This document shows positions 26,310 through 33,447 of a stretch of DNA of 64,000 bases, one piece after another. The notes under the pieces were generated by a model that was not told the origin of the DNA, ran no database searches, and was given only the letters and a program-made list of their open reading frames with translations. Both the position numbers and the translations under genes were made by a program. Numbering within the stretch: position 1 is the stretch's first letter; the number at the start of each line of letters is the position of its first letter. The DNA comes from Virgifigura deserti (lineage in GTDB: Bacteria > Pseudomonadota > Alphaproteobacteria > Dongiales > Dongiaceae): the NCBI GenBank assembly GCA_003576685.1, contig QOZR01000002.1, positions 186,001 to 250,000 of the forward strand, given 5' to 3'.

Positions 26310-27029
26310 ATGCTGTTCCGAAGCAAAACCGAGAATCGAACCGAGCCAACCGCTGCCGACAGGGCGTCCCGCCTCGACAGGAGGCCGGAACCCTCAAGGG
26401 CGGGCGGAGTGCCGAATGCAACTGCCGCAGTGAACAGGAACCCGAACAACGAAGGAGCGAAAATGGCAGATTTCAGAGTCGGCCAGACCGGCCCGCGGCC
26501 GGAATTCGGCCAGAGAGGAATCGATATTCCGACCGCGTCATCGAAGTCGCAGACCGAGTCCGTATCGAAGCCGCAAACCGAGTCCGAGTCCAAGGAACCG
26601 GAAGGCAGCAAGCTGATCGTCGGCCGCAACATCCACCTCAAGGGTGAGATCACGGCCTGCGACACGCTCGTGGTCGAGGGCCGCGTCGAGGCATCGATGA
26701 AGAGCCGCGTCATTGAGATCGACGAGACCGGCCTGTTCAGCGGCAGCGCCGAGGTGGAGAACGCCGACATCCGCGGTCGGTTCGAGGGGGACCTGATGGT
26801 CAGCGGGCGCCTGTCGGTTCACGCGACCGGCCGCGTCTCCGGCTCGATCCGCTATGGCGAGATCGTCATCGCCTCGGGCGGTCAGATCGCCGGCGACGTC
26901 CGGCTCGCGTCGGACAAGCGGGCCGCGGACAAGCCGGCGGCCGACAAGCCGACCATTGCCACCACCCAGAAGCCCACAACGGCGTGGCAGGCGGAAAAGC
27001 CCGCCGTCGCCGCGGCGGCCAAGGGCTGA
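26310..27029 (+). CDS. Bactofilin (polymer-forming cytoskeletal protein)
   Basis: Bactofilins form non-polar, nucleotide-free filaments at the inner membrane that scaffold wall enzymes or stalk and shape proteins. The beta-helix core covers about residues 97-200 (IVGRNIHLKGEITACDTLVVEG, VEASMKSRVIEIDETGLFSG, ADIRGRFEGDLMVSGRL, GSIRYGEIVIASGGQIAGDV). The C-terminal tail is rich in Lys/Ala/Pro. Two starts are possible. ATG 26310 gives 239 aa with the N-terminus MLFRSKTENR, which resembles a membrane-targeting peptide; ATG 26463 gives 188 aa and has a near-perfect AGGAG site. The reading from 26310 is listed; both may be used. Confidence 0.9.
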   Translation: MLFRSKTENRTEPTAADRASRLDRRPEPSRAGGVPNATAAVNRNPNNEGAKMADFRVGQTGPRPEFGQRGIDIPTASSKSQTESVSKPQTESESKEPEGSKLIVGRNIHLKGEITACDTLVVEGRVEASMKSRVIEIDETGLFSGSAEVENADIRGRFEGDLMVSGRLSVHATGRVSGSIRYGEIVIASGGQIAGDVRLASDKRAADKPAADKPTIATTQKPTTAWQAEKPAVAAAAKG

Positions 27030-27078
27030 CCCGGACGCCGATCAAAGAGCTGAAACGAAGGTGCGTCCAGAGTACGAT

Positions 27079-27183
27079 CCGATCAGGTTGACCCAACCTG
27101 ATCGGTGAATCGTCCTCTAGCTCATAAAACTAGAGACTGATTCACCGATCACATCGGTTCGATGTGATCGGATCAGGCTCTAG
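27079..27183. repeat. Cluster of nested palindromes, CTAGAG-bordered interspersed repeat
   Basis: Three overlapping hairpins fill the gap after the bactofilin gene. Stem A: 27079-27090 with 27094-27105 (12 bp, 3-base loop). Stem B: 27099-27111 with 27139-27151 (13 bp), plus inner CTCTAG/CTAGAG at 27115-27120 and 27130-27135. Stem C: 27145-27156 with 27160-27171 (12 bp, 3-base loop). A and C share the form CCGATC...GATCGG. A further GATCAGG and CTCTAG follow at 27171-27182. CTAGAG-type intergenic palindromes are recalled from Rhizobiales. The stems overlap, so they cannot all form at once. Confidence 0.75.
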
Positions 27184-27279
27184 GGGTGGATCGAGGAATC
27201 GAGCCAGGACGCACCATCGCAGTCGCGACCGGCCATTGAAACGCGGGGTGCGAGAGGTCGGATCGCAACATCTGGGGAT

Positions 27280-27312
27280 CGATGCCAACGAGTGGGTCCA
27301 TTCGTTGGCATC
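27280..27312 (-). terminator. Terminator-like hairpin downstream of the LysR gene
   Basis: GATGCCAACGA and TCGTTGGCATC form an 11-bp perfect stem with a loop of about ten bases. It lies about 50 bases after the stop of the minus-strand LysR gene and is best read as its terminator; it could also serve the bactofilin transcript. Confidence 0.55.
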
Positions 27313-27361
27313 GAACGCAGAGCAACAAAACAACTAGCGGATGAGATGAATTTCGATGGCC

Positions 27362-28249
27362 TTACTCGGTCGAGAGAAGATCGAGCGGCGTCGACTGGTC
27401 TTCGGTTTCCAACGCAGCGACGTGGCGCACGCCCTGCAACGCGATCGATAGCGCCGCATTGTCCTGCACATCCGGATAGACCAGATAAGCTGCCCGGCCG
27501 AACACCGGAGCTTTGGCGACGCGTTTGAGCGCGCCGGACTGGAGAAACGGGCGGACGACGCGCTCGGGGAAATAGCCCGAGCCGCCATTCTCCAGAATAT
27601 ACCGCAACGCCAAGGCGCCGAGGCTGGTCGACATGCCCGGCATCGGCAGGTCCGGATATTGCGCCGCGTGCGCGGCCTGAAATTCCGGTCCCCAATCGAC
27701 ATAGACATAGCCGGGCTCGAACGGCGCCGTCGACGTGCCGATGGTCGAGACGAGAATGAAACGCTCGTCGAACAGCCGTTCGACTACGAGGTCGGCGCTG
27801 CTTTCCGGCGTATACATCACGCCGATATCGAGGACGCCGTCCAAAAGCTGTCGCATCAGCCCCGGCGAAAGGCCGACCTCGGTCCGCAGGGCGATGTCCG
27901 GCGCCGCGGTTCGCATCCAATGCAGCCATTTCAGGAGCAGGCCGTCCCACAGGGTGAACTGGCCGCCCAGCCGCAACTGCCCGCGATAGCCCGGTGGAAG
28001 CGCCACCTCGAGCCGCGCCTGCTCCCAGATCCGGATGATGCCCCGGGCATAGCGCTGGAACTGCGTTCCGGCCGGGGTCAGCCGCGCGCCCGCCTTGCTG
28101 CGAAGGAACAGCAGACAGCCAAGCTGCTCCTCGAGGGCGCGGATGCGCATGCTGACCGTAGACTGCGTCACATTGAGACGTTCGGCCGCAGCGACGAAAC
28201 TCCCCGTGGCGATCACCTCCGAAAACGTCCGGATCAACAAGATTTCCAT
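27362..28249 (-). CDS. LysR family transcriptional regulator
   Basis: 295 residues. The winged helix is at residues 1-60 (LIRTFSEVIATGSFVAAAERLNVTQSTVSMRIRALEEQLG), and the effector domain from about 90 (YRGQLRLGGQFTLWDGLLLKWL). The ATG at 28249 starts directly at the conserved MEILLIRTF. Effector and target are unknown. The gene on the other side of the 202-base upstream gap encodes a 55-residue membrane protein on the plus strand and is a candidate target. Confidence 0.93.
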   Translation of the reverse strand: MEILLIRTFSEVIATGSFVAAAERLNVTQSTVSMRIRALEEQLGCLLFLRSKAGARLTPAGTQFQRYARGIIRIWEQARLEVALPPGYRGQLRLGGQFTLWDGLLLKWLHWMRTAAPDIALRTEVGLSPGLMRQLLDGVLDIGVMYTPESSADLVVERLFDERFILVSTIGTSTAPFEPGYVYVDWGPEFQAAHAAQYPDLPMPGMSTSLGALALRYILENGGSGYFPERVVRPFLQSGALKRVAKAPVFGRAAYLVYPDVQDNAALSIALQGVRHVAALETEDQSTPLDLLSTE

Positions 28250-28451
28250 GATGTCCTCATCGGCCGCATCCTCGTCATATCGGCGTTTCCGATGGAAAAC
28301 TCGGGATATATTCGTTTGTTATCGCTTCTCCAGTCTCTCACATTCAGTAGCAGCAGCTACTCACGATTCGGCAGCTGCCCGCAATAATCGTCGGATTCCG
28401 TGACCTTCGGCGGGGCCCGGTGATCGAGTACCCAAACGACTGGAGAGCGTC

Positions 28452-28619
28452 ATGCAGCATCAAACGGTTGGCTCTGGGCAGGCCCGGCATATCGATGACA
28501 TTGTCGAGGGCGCGGATTCGGGAATACGGTTCGTGATCCAGAGCGTCATCTATTGGGGCGTTCTGGCGCTCGGCTTTGTCGTTCCGATCGCCGGAGCTAT
28601 CTGGGGCGTCGTGCACTAG
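28452..28619 (+). CDS. Small single-pass membrane protein (55 aa)
   Basis: Short ORF with GGAGAG five to six bases before its ATG. The first 25 residues are polar (MQHQTVGSGQARHIDDIVEG) and the rest is one long hydrophobic helix (FVIQSVIYWGVLALGFVVPI, continuing to AGAIWGVVH). Divergent from the LysR gene. No family is recognised. Confidence rests on the ribosome binding site and the coherent transmembrane design. Confidence 0.55.
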   Translation: MQHQTVGSGQARHIDDIVEGADSGIRFVIQSVIYWGVLALGFVVPIAGAIWGVVH

Positions 28620-29080
28620 ATTACTCGTCCGGGCAGCCGGGGGCACCAGCCACCGGTCGCGTTGCCCAGCGCCTTTCCAGCAAATCCTGATGTTCGGGCC
28701 TTCGGGCAAGGCAAGGTTGTGTCTTGCGCAGGGCAGGTGACTTTGCGTCTCGATTCTTCGAGCCGCGCCGTATGGTTCGTCGGCCGATAGGACCGCCGTC
28801 CCCTGACGCTCTGTCAGCCCTTTGCTGCGCAGTCCGGCGCGGCCTTTACCGCTCCATACAATCTATAGCCAGCCGCTGTTCACGATCTACGCGCGTGGAA
28901 AGCGCCTAGGTGCGAGTGGAATATGAGCAGACGACTCATGGCGTCGAGAAATTTTACAATTTCGGCTGCGCCTTTCTGCACCCATGTTGATATAATTTGA
29001 GAAATTTATTTGGCATATTTTTTGCTTTATAGACGACGGTAATAGTTTTTCTTCGTCCAGCGGCCTTCGGGGGGAATATT
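28620..29080. other. Intergenic region before the PEP-CTERM gene
   Basis: 461 bases with no supported gene. The right third turns markedly AT-rich. It contains a perfect 6+4+6 palindrome GAAATT-TTAC-AATTTC at 28948-28963 and, about 50 bases further, a -24/-12 element at 29011-29026. The left two thirds show nothing recognisable. Confidence 0.6.
29011..29026 (+). promoter_or_regulatory. Sigma-54-like (-24/-12) promoter
   Basis: TTGGCA, then GC at the exact ten-base spacing: GG at 29012-29013, GC at 29024-29025, with TTTTGCTT around the -12. The expected transcript start near 29037 leaves a 44-base leader before GTG 29081. The palindrome at 28948-28963 is placed like an activator site. Pattern is seen; RpoN use is inferred. 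Confidence 0.55.
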
Positions 29081-29782
29081 GTGAGCTTAAAATTCTGGGC
29101 ATCTATCGCGATGACGGCCTATGCAAGCCTCGCTATCGGCTCCGCCGCCCATGCGGCGGTTATGGTCTATGAACTGCCGTTCATCGGCACCTGGGACGGA
29201 TATAGCACGGAGGATACCTCGCTGACCTTCAGCGGCACCGGCTATGTCGGCATGTATGCGGACGGCGGGAGCGAATTCGCCGCGCTGTTCGGACTCGAAA
29301 CAAGCAACTTTTCCCGCACCCATGCTCAGGTCGGGATCGGCGGCTTGACGGGGGCCTCCATCAGCTCCGCCATTCTTTCGTTCGATATTCTGGATGGCGA
29401 CGAAGCTGGGCAACAAAGCGTCCAGGTCACCGGCTATTCCGGTACCGGCGCGCTCGGCTATCAGTGGGATGCGCCCGGCGTGAGCTATGGCGACGAGATT
29501 TTCAACGTGGCCCCTGGATCGAATGCGCTCGACATCACCGGCCTCTTGGCGGCGTCCGTCGGGGCGGGTGACGATTGGTTCAACCTGCACCTGCAAGGCC
29601 TCATCGATCAGACCTATATCTATACCTATGCTGGCAATTCCTATTCCGATGATCGGGCGAATGTGCGCCTGACCGTGACCTATGAAACCGGCCAGCCGAG
29701 CACGGTGCCGGCTCCCGCGCCCCTCGGGCTGCTGCTTGTTGGGCTGGCCGGCATGGGCATCCTGCACCGCCGGTCGCGCTGA
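29081..29782 (+). CDS. PEP-CTERM/VPxPA-type sorted exported protein
   Basis: 233 residues. Start is GTG 29081 with GGGGGG eight bases upstream. N-terminal Sec signal (FWASIAMTAYASLAIGSAAHA), a beta-rich body (about 27-200) and a C-terminal sorting tail: VPAPAPLGLLLVGLAGMGIL followed by an Arg/His cluster (HRRSR). That tripartite tail is what exosortase systems recognise, cut and anchor for surface or matrix use. No exosortase gene lies in the window, so the sorter must be encoded elsewhere. The body, with SFDILDGDEAGQQSVQVTGY, resembles a carbohydrate-binding or DNRLRE-like beta sandwich; ligand unknown. Confidence 0.82.
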   Translation: MSLKFWASIAMTAYASLAIGSAAHAAVMVYELPFIGTWDGYSTEDTSLTFSGTGYVGMYADGGSEFAALFGLETSNFSRTHAQVGIGGLTGASISSAILSFDILDGDEAGQQSVQVTGYSGTGALGYQWDAPGVSYGDEIFNVAPGSNALDITGLLAASVGAGDDWFNLHLQGLIDQTYIYTYAGNSYSDDRANVRLTVTYETGQPSTVPAPAPLGLLLVGLAGMGILHRRSR

Positions 29783-29843
29783 TCCCATTCTCCGGCATCG
29801 CAAGGAGGGTCCCGGCGTGGCCGGGACCTTCTTCGATTCAGGG

Positions 29844-30440
29844 CTAAAGGGCGACGAGCCAGCGTTCCATCACGCTTGCCATTTCGGCATCGCTCAGCCC
29901 TTCCTGATCGAGCGACCGCCATGTCGAAAATCGCAGGCAATGGCCCAGAGTCGCCTTCAGCAGACGGCGCGTGGCAGGCGCCGACGGCCAAGTCGCCAAT
30001 AGGTCATCCCTAACCGCATCGAGATAGGCCTCGAACCCACTCATCACGGCCTTGAGTGCCGGGACTTCCTCCTCATCACGATAGGCACGGCTCCACATTC
30101 GCTCCGTTCGCCGGTAATAGCCGTGAAGCGCCGCGAAGGCGGCGCGGCAGCGCGCGGCCGGCTCTGCCAGATCCTGCCACTGCGCTGGGTCGGGTGGCGG
30201 ATTGAGTTCGAGCCAGCGCGAGGAGCAGGCCGTGAACAGGCTGCCATCGTCTGGAAAATGCCGATAGACCGTGAGCCGCTGCACGCCCGCTCTCGCCGCG
30301 ACGGCGCTGATGGTCGTATCCCGCGGCCCGAGTTCTTCATGCAACTCCATCGCGGCCCGCACGATCCGCGCGCGCGTCTGTTCCTGCTGCTCGGCGCGAC
30401 GCGTGGGCGTGTATTTTCTCGCCTTCATTTCAGTGATCAT
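29844..30440 (-). CDS. TetR family transcriptional regulator
   Basis: 198 residues from ATG 30440. The DNA-binding domain is clear (RARIVRAAMELHEELGPRD, then ISAVAARAGVQRLTVYRHF); the remainder is a helical ligand/dimer domain. No ribosome binding site is visible before either ATG 30440 or 30428, so translation may be leaderless. It is divergent from the metallo-beta-lactamase-fold gene, and two similar 24-base direct repeats sit in the shared promoter region, one covering this start. Regulation of the MBL gene and of itself is the natural hypothesis. Confidence 0.9.
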   Translation of the reverse strand: MITEMKARKYTPTRRAEQQEQTRARIVRAAMELHEELGPRDTTISAVAARAGVQRLTVYRHFPDDGSLFTACSSRWLELNPPPDPAQWQDLAEPAARCRAAFAALHGYYRRTERMWSRAYRDEEEVPALKAVMSGFEAYLDAVRDDLLATWPSAPATRRLLKATLGHCLRFSTWRSLDQEGLSDAEMASVMERWLVAL

Positions 30441-30517
30441 ATCTGTGCAACGAAATATTGACAAGGGCGGGGCGGCAGCTTAGGCTGCATTTTAGTGAAC
30501 GTATGTGTTTACCGAAA
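30432..30517. promoter_or_regulatory. Divergent promoter with paired 24-bp direct repeats
   Basis: AGTGATCATATCTGTG... (30432-30455) and AGTGAACGTATGTGTT... (30494-30517) agree at 18 of 24 positions. Between them TTGACA (30458-30463), 17 bases, TAGGCT (30481-30486) form a promoter reading toward the MBL gene. The second copy is an imperfect palindrome (GTGAAC...GTTTAC), as TetR operators often are. Confidence 0.5.
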
Positions 30518-30616
30518 GTGGCGACCGCGAAAGGCCGACCCTCGGCGCAAGCAGTCGCCGAATTGCACCTGGTTCCGGCCTGTTTGCCAGTCTGTTTGAT
30601 CGAAAATGAGGACAAG

Positions 30617-31408
30617 ATGGATCGCCCGATGATGTTCGAGCCGCGTTCGGTGGCGGTGGATACCGACTCCCTGCCCGCCTATATTCCCGTCCCGGGATAC
30701 GGGGTTCTCCCGGTCAACGCCTTTCTGATCCGCGCCGCCCAGCCGGTTCTGGTCGACAGCGGGCTGGCGTCGTTGCGGGAAGGCTTCATGCAAAGCCTGA
30801 GATCCGCCGTCGCTCTAGACGACCTTCGCTGGATCTGGCTGACGCATATGGATCCCGATCATTTCGGCAATCTCGAAGCGGTTCTCGCCGAAGCTCCCAA
30901 GGCGCGGGTGGTCACGACCTTCCTGGGCATGGGCAAGATGGGCCTCCATCAACTCCCGCTCGACCGCGTGTATCTGCTCAATCCCGGCCAGAGCCTGGAC
31001 ATCGGCGACCGGCGACTCGTCGCGGTCACGCCGCCAGCCTTCGATGCGCCGGAGACGACCGGCCTGTTCGACACGAAGACGCGGGCCTTCTTCAGCGCGG
31101 ACTGCTTCGGCGCCTTGATGAACGAGCCGGCCGAAACTGCGGCGGAGATTCCGCCCGGAGACCTGCGCGACGGTCTCGTCGCCTGGTCCACCGTCGACGC
31201 GCCGTGGCTCCGCACCGCGGACGAAGACAAGTTCGATCACGCGCTGGACGCGGTTAGCAGCCTTGCGCCGAGCGTCGTCCTGAGCAGCCACCTGCCCGCG
31301 GCCAACGGCATGACGGAGACTCTGCTGTGCCATCTCTCCTCCGCGCTCGCCGCACCGGCCTTCGAAGGCCCGGATCAGGCCGCGCTCGAGCAGATGATGG
31401 CCGCATGA
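30617..31408 (+). CDS. Metallo-beta-lactamase-fold protein with HxDxDH metal motif
   Basis: 263 residues; ATG 30617 follows GAGGACAAG. The fold markers are LVDSGL, THMDPDHFGN, SADCFG and SSHLPAANG. The usual HxHxDH is HxDxDH here (His77, Asp79, Asp81, His82), so the second His is Asp. This is nearer to the HxExDH of flavodiiron-type oxygen-reduction domains than to hydrolytic MBLs, and may mean a di-iron site. No flavodoxin domain follows. Function unknown; probably under control of the divergent TetR gene. Confidence 0.85.
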   Translation: MDRPMMFEPRSVAVDTDSLPAYIPVPGYGVLPVNAFLIRAAQPVLVDSGLASLREGFMQSLRSAVALDDLRWIWLTHMDPDHFGNLEAVLAEAPKARVVTTFLGMGKMGLHQLPLDRVYLLNPGQSLDIGDRRLVAVTPPAFDAPETTGLFDTKTRAFFSADCFGALMNEPAETAAEIPPGDLRDGLVAWSTVDAPWLRTADEDKFDHALDAVSSLAPSVVLSSHLPAANGMTETLLCHLSSALAAPAFEGPDQAALEQMMAA

Positions 31409-31604
31409 GCAATCCGGCGGATCGAAGAGGCGCGCACGCTCGATAGAAGCGAGGAAGAGGGGAGTACCCTGTCAGACGTGTTTCCTGTTGAAGCTCGGAA
31501 GCCTACACTTCGTCGAATCGGGGCTAGGAACCTCTGACAGCTCTGGGCCGCACCGAATTCCGTCAAATGATCGGTTAGCAAGAGCGATTTCTTGCGTTAA
31601 GGTC

Positions 31605-31657
31605 GCAATAAGTTGCCGGTCGGCTCAGGATCAAGAGCCTGGGGCCGGCCTTATTGC
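31605..31657 (+). promoter_or_regulatory. Three-part hairpin just upstream of the DUF3750 gene
   Basis: GCAATAAG (31605-31612) pairs with CTTATTGC (31650-31657); inside it GCCGG pairs with CCGGC and GGCTC with GAGCC. It ends 32 bases before ATG 31690. It could be a 5' leader element or a late terminator for the MBL gene, which stops 200 bases upstream. No T run follows. Confidence 0.45.
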
Positions 31658-31689
31658 CGCCGCAATCTCTCGCTAATAGGCAAGAAATC

Positions 31690-32484
31690 ATGCGCTGGCT
31701 ATTTGTCTTTCCCCTCGCCCTCACTTTGTTTTTGCTCGGACCGCTGTTCGTCATCGCCACGGGGAACGTGTCGGTCGGTGCCGATTGGCGCACCGCCAGC
31801 CGAAACCCGGTTGGACTGGCGCCCGATCCGGCAGTGGCGCGCGAAGCCGTGCTGCAGGTCTACGCCGCTCGTGCCTTCGGCTGGCGCGCGGCCTTCGCGG
31901 TGCATACCTGGATCGCCGTGAAGCCGACCGATGCCCGGAACTACACCGTCTACGAAGTCAATGGCTGGCGCAGCTATCGCGGCCTGCCGGCGCTCTATGC
32001 GAACGACCGGCCGCCGGACTCCGAATGGTTCGGCAGCGATCCGGAGATTCTCGTCGAGCTTCGCGGCGAGGGCGTGGACGCGTTGATCGAGCGCATCACC
32101 CAGGCCGCTGCAACCTATCCTTATGCCGACAGCTATCGTGCCTGGCCCGGCCCGAACAGCAACACGTTCGTTGCCTATGTCGCCCGGCAGATGCCGGAAC
32201 TGCGCCTGGACCTGCCGCCAACCGCGATCGGCAAGGACTATCTGGGTGTCTCCAGCCCGCTGGCGGCTGCGCCTAGCGGCACGGGCTTCCAGCTTTCGGT
32301 GTTTGGCCTCCTGGGTATCCTGGTCGGCATCGAGGAGGGAATCGAGATCAATCTCCTGGGCCTGACAATGGGCATCGACCCTCTCGACCTTGCCATCAAG
32401 CTTCCCGGCGTCGGACGTCTGAGCCTGATCGGCGAAACGACGGTAGTAGCCCAGCCGCTGTCCTGGCCACCCACCGCGTCATAA
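31690..32484 (+). CDS. DUF3750-like membrane-anchored protein
   Basis: 264 residues with an N-terminal hydrophobic segment (MRWLFVFPLALTLFLLGPLF) that is a signal anchor. The body has AVHTWIAVKP, YEVNGWR, YRAWPGPNSNTFVAYVAR and ends with a Gly/Leu-rich stretch (GLLGILVGIEEGIEINLLGL). The W-x-A-V-K and GPNSNTF elements match what is recalled of DUF3750, whose function is unknown. ATG 31690 begins the hydrophobic segment; the longer reading from 31654 is not favoured. It overlaps the convergent end of thiD by 6 bases. Confidence 0.78.
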   Translation: MRWLFVFPLALTLFLLGPLFVIATGNVSVGADWRTASRNPVGLAPDPAVAREAVLQVYAARAFGWRAAFAVHTWIAVKPTDARNYTVYEVNGWRSYRGLPALYANDRPPDSEWFGSDPEILVELRGEGVDALIERITQAAATYPYADSYRAWPGPNSNTFVAYVARQMPELRLDLPPTAIGKDYLGVSSPLAAAPSGTGFQLSVFGLLGILVGIEEGIEINLLGLTMGIDPLDLAIKLPGVGRLSLIGETTVVAQPLSWPPTAS

Positions 32485-33294
32485 GCGCGCTCCACCGTGC
32501 CAAACCGCATGAAAATGGTGGATCGGGCCATAACCCTGTCCGACCGTTAGCCGATCGCTCGCGGCGATGGCGGCCGTGATATAGGACTTGGCGGCACGGG
32601 CCGCCTGCGGAACATCGGGACTCTGCGGCAGCAGAGCGGCGAGCGCCGCGGAGAGCGTGCAGCCGGTCCCGTGCGTGTTTTTCGTCGAAACGCGCCGCGC
32701 CGGCAGATCGAGAAAAGCGCTTCCGTCGAACAGCAGATCGTCGCTGCAGATGCCCGCGAGATGCCCTCCCTTGAGCAGGACATATCGTGGGCCGATCGCA
32801 TGCAGATCGATCGCCGCCCGCCGCATCGCCTCCGGGTCCGCCGGCGCAGCCCGGTCGAGCAGAACGCCCGCCTCGGGGAGGTTCGGGGTCACGATCGTCG
32901 CCAGCGGAAGAAGCTGTCCGCGCAGCGTTTCGACCGCCGCCTCGTCCAGGAGCCGATCGCCGCTCTTCGCCACCATCACCGGATCGACGACGACGCTTTC
33001 GGGCCGATGCCGGCGCAGCCGATCGGCGACCGCCGCGACCACCGCCGCGCCGCCGAGCATTCCCACCTTCACGGCATCGACCCTAATATCGGCGAACAGC
33101 ATGTCGACCTGCTCGGCGACGAAGGCAGGCGGCACCGCGTGAACGCCGCTCACTCCCCGCGTGTTCTGGGCGGTCAGCGCCGTGATGGCCGCCATGCCGT
33201 AGGTGCCGAGCGCGGCAAAAGTCTTGAGATCCGCCTGGATACCCGCCCCGCCGCTGGGATCCGAGCCGGCGATCGAAAGAACGTTCGCCGTCAT
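32479..33294 (-). CDS. thiD: Hydroxymethylpyrimidine/phosphomethylpyrimidine kinase
   Basis: Thiamine pathway kinase (271 aa) that phosphorylates HMP to HMP-P and then HMP-PP for coupling to the thiazole. N-terminal VLSIAGSDPSGGAGIQADLK and YGMAAITALTAQNT, and C-terminal DTHGTGCTLSAA-type anion hole (here NTHGTGCTLSAALAALLP) are diagnostic. The ATG at 33294 overlaps the stop of a 30-codon leader ORF (ATGA), and a TPP riboswitch precedes that ORF, so expression should fall when TPP is plentiful. It is a stand-alone thi gene; no other thiamine genes are in the window. Confidence 0.97.
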   Translation of the reverse strand: MTANVLSIAGSDPSGGAGIQADLKTFAALGTYGMAAITALTAQNTRGVSGVHAVPPAFVAEQVDMLFADIRVDAVKVGMLGGAAVVAAVADRLRRHRPESVVVDPVMVAKSGDRLLDEAAVETLRGQLLPLATIVTPNLPEAGVLLDRAAPADPEAMRRAAIDLHAIGPRYVLLKGGHLAGICSDDLLFDGSAFLDLPARRVSTKNTHGTGCTLSAALAALLPQSPDVPQAARAAKSYITAAIAASDRLTVGQGYGPIHHFHAVWHGGARL

Positions 33295-33383
33295 CGGACC
33301 CGAACTCTCTCGATGCTATGGACGAATGGCTTCACTGCCCGCACAGCGGACAGCATCTGCCGGACAACAATGCTGATGAACAT
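33291..33383 (-). CDS. Leader ORF (30 aa) coupled to thiD
   Basis: ATG 33383 has a strong ribosome binding site, GAGGGAG (33394-33388), four to five bases upstream. The peptide starts MFISIVVRQMLSAVRAVKPF and ends in basic residues (ERVRVR). Its TGA overlaps the thiD ATG by 4 bases, so ribosomes finishing it can start thiD. It lies between the TPP aptamer and thiD, where the regulated ribosome binding site is expected. No family is recognised. Coding status rests on the binding site and the exact coupling. Confidence 0.6.
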   Translation of the reverse strand: MFISIVVRQMLSAVRAVKPFVHSIERVRVR

Positions 33384-33447
33384 GCGACTCCCTCGAAGAA
33401 TGCGGGAGCCGCCGCGTGAACAGGGGAAAGCGGAGATTCGACATCGG

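Larger units (their letters stand above)
27030..27361. other. Non-coding gap between bactofilin and LysR genes
   Basis: This 332-base gap holds no credible gene. It contains the palindrome cluster (27079-27183), then a stretch (27184-27279) in which nothing is recognised, then a terminator-like hairpin (27280-27312) before the LysR stop. Confidence 0.7.

Noticed and set aside
27079..27312. Possible CRISPR array or attachment site
   Set aside because: The repeats are palindromes of different sequence without regular spacers, and no cas, integrase or tRNA gene is near.
28724..28909. 61-codon frame in the intergenic region before the PEP-CTERM gene
   Set aside because: TTG start, no ribosome binding site, Arg/Ser-rich composition as in random GC-rich DNA.
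32588..33142. Open frames opposite thiD
   Set aside because: thiD motifs are complete and the riboswitch reads toward it; the opposite frames are low-complexity.
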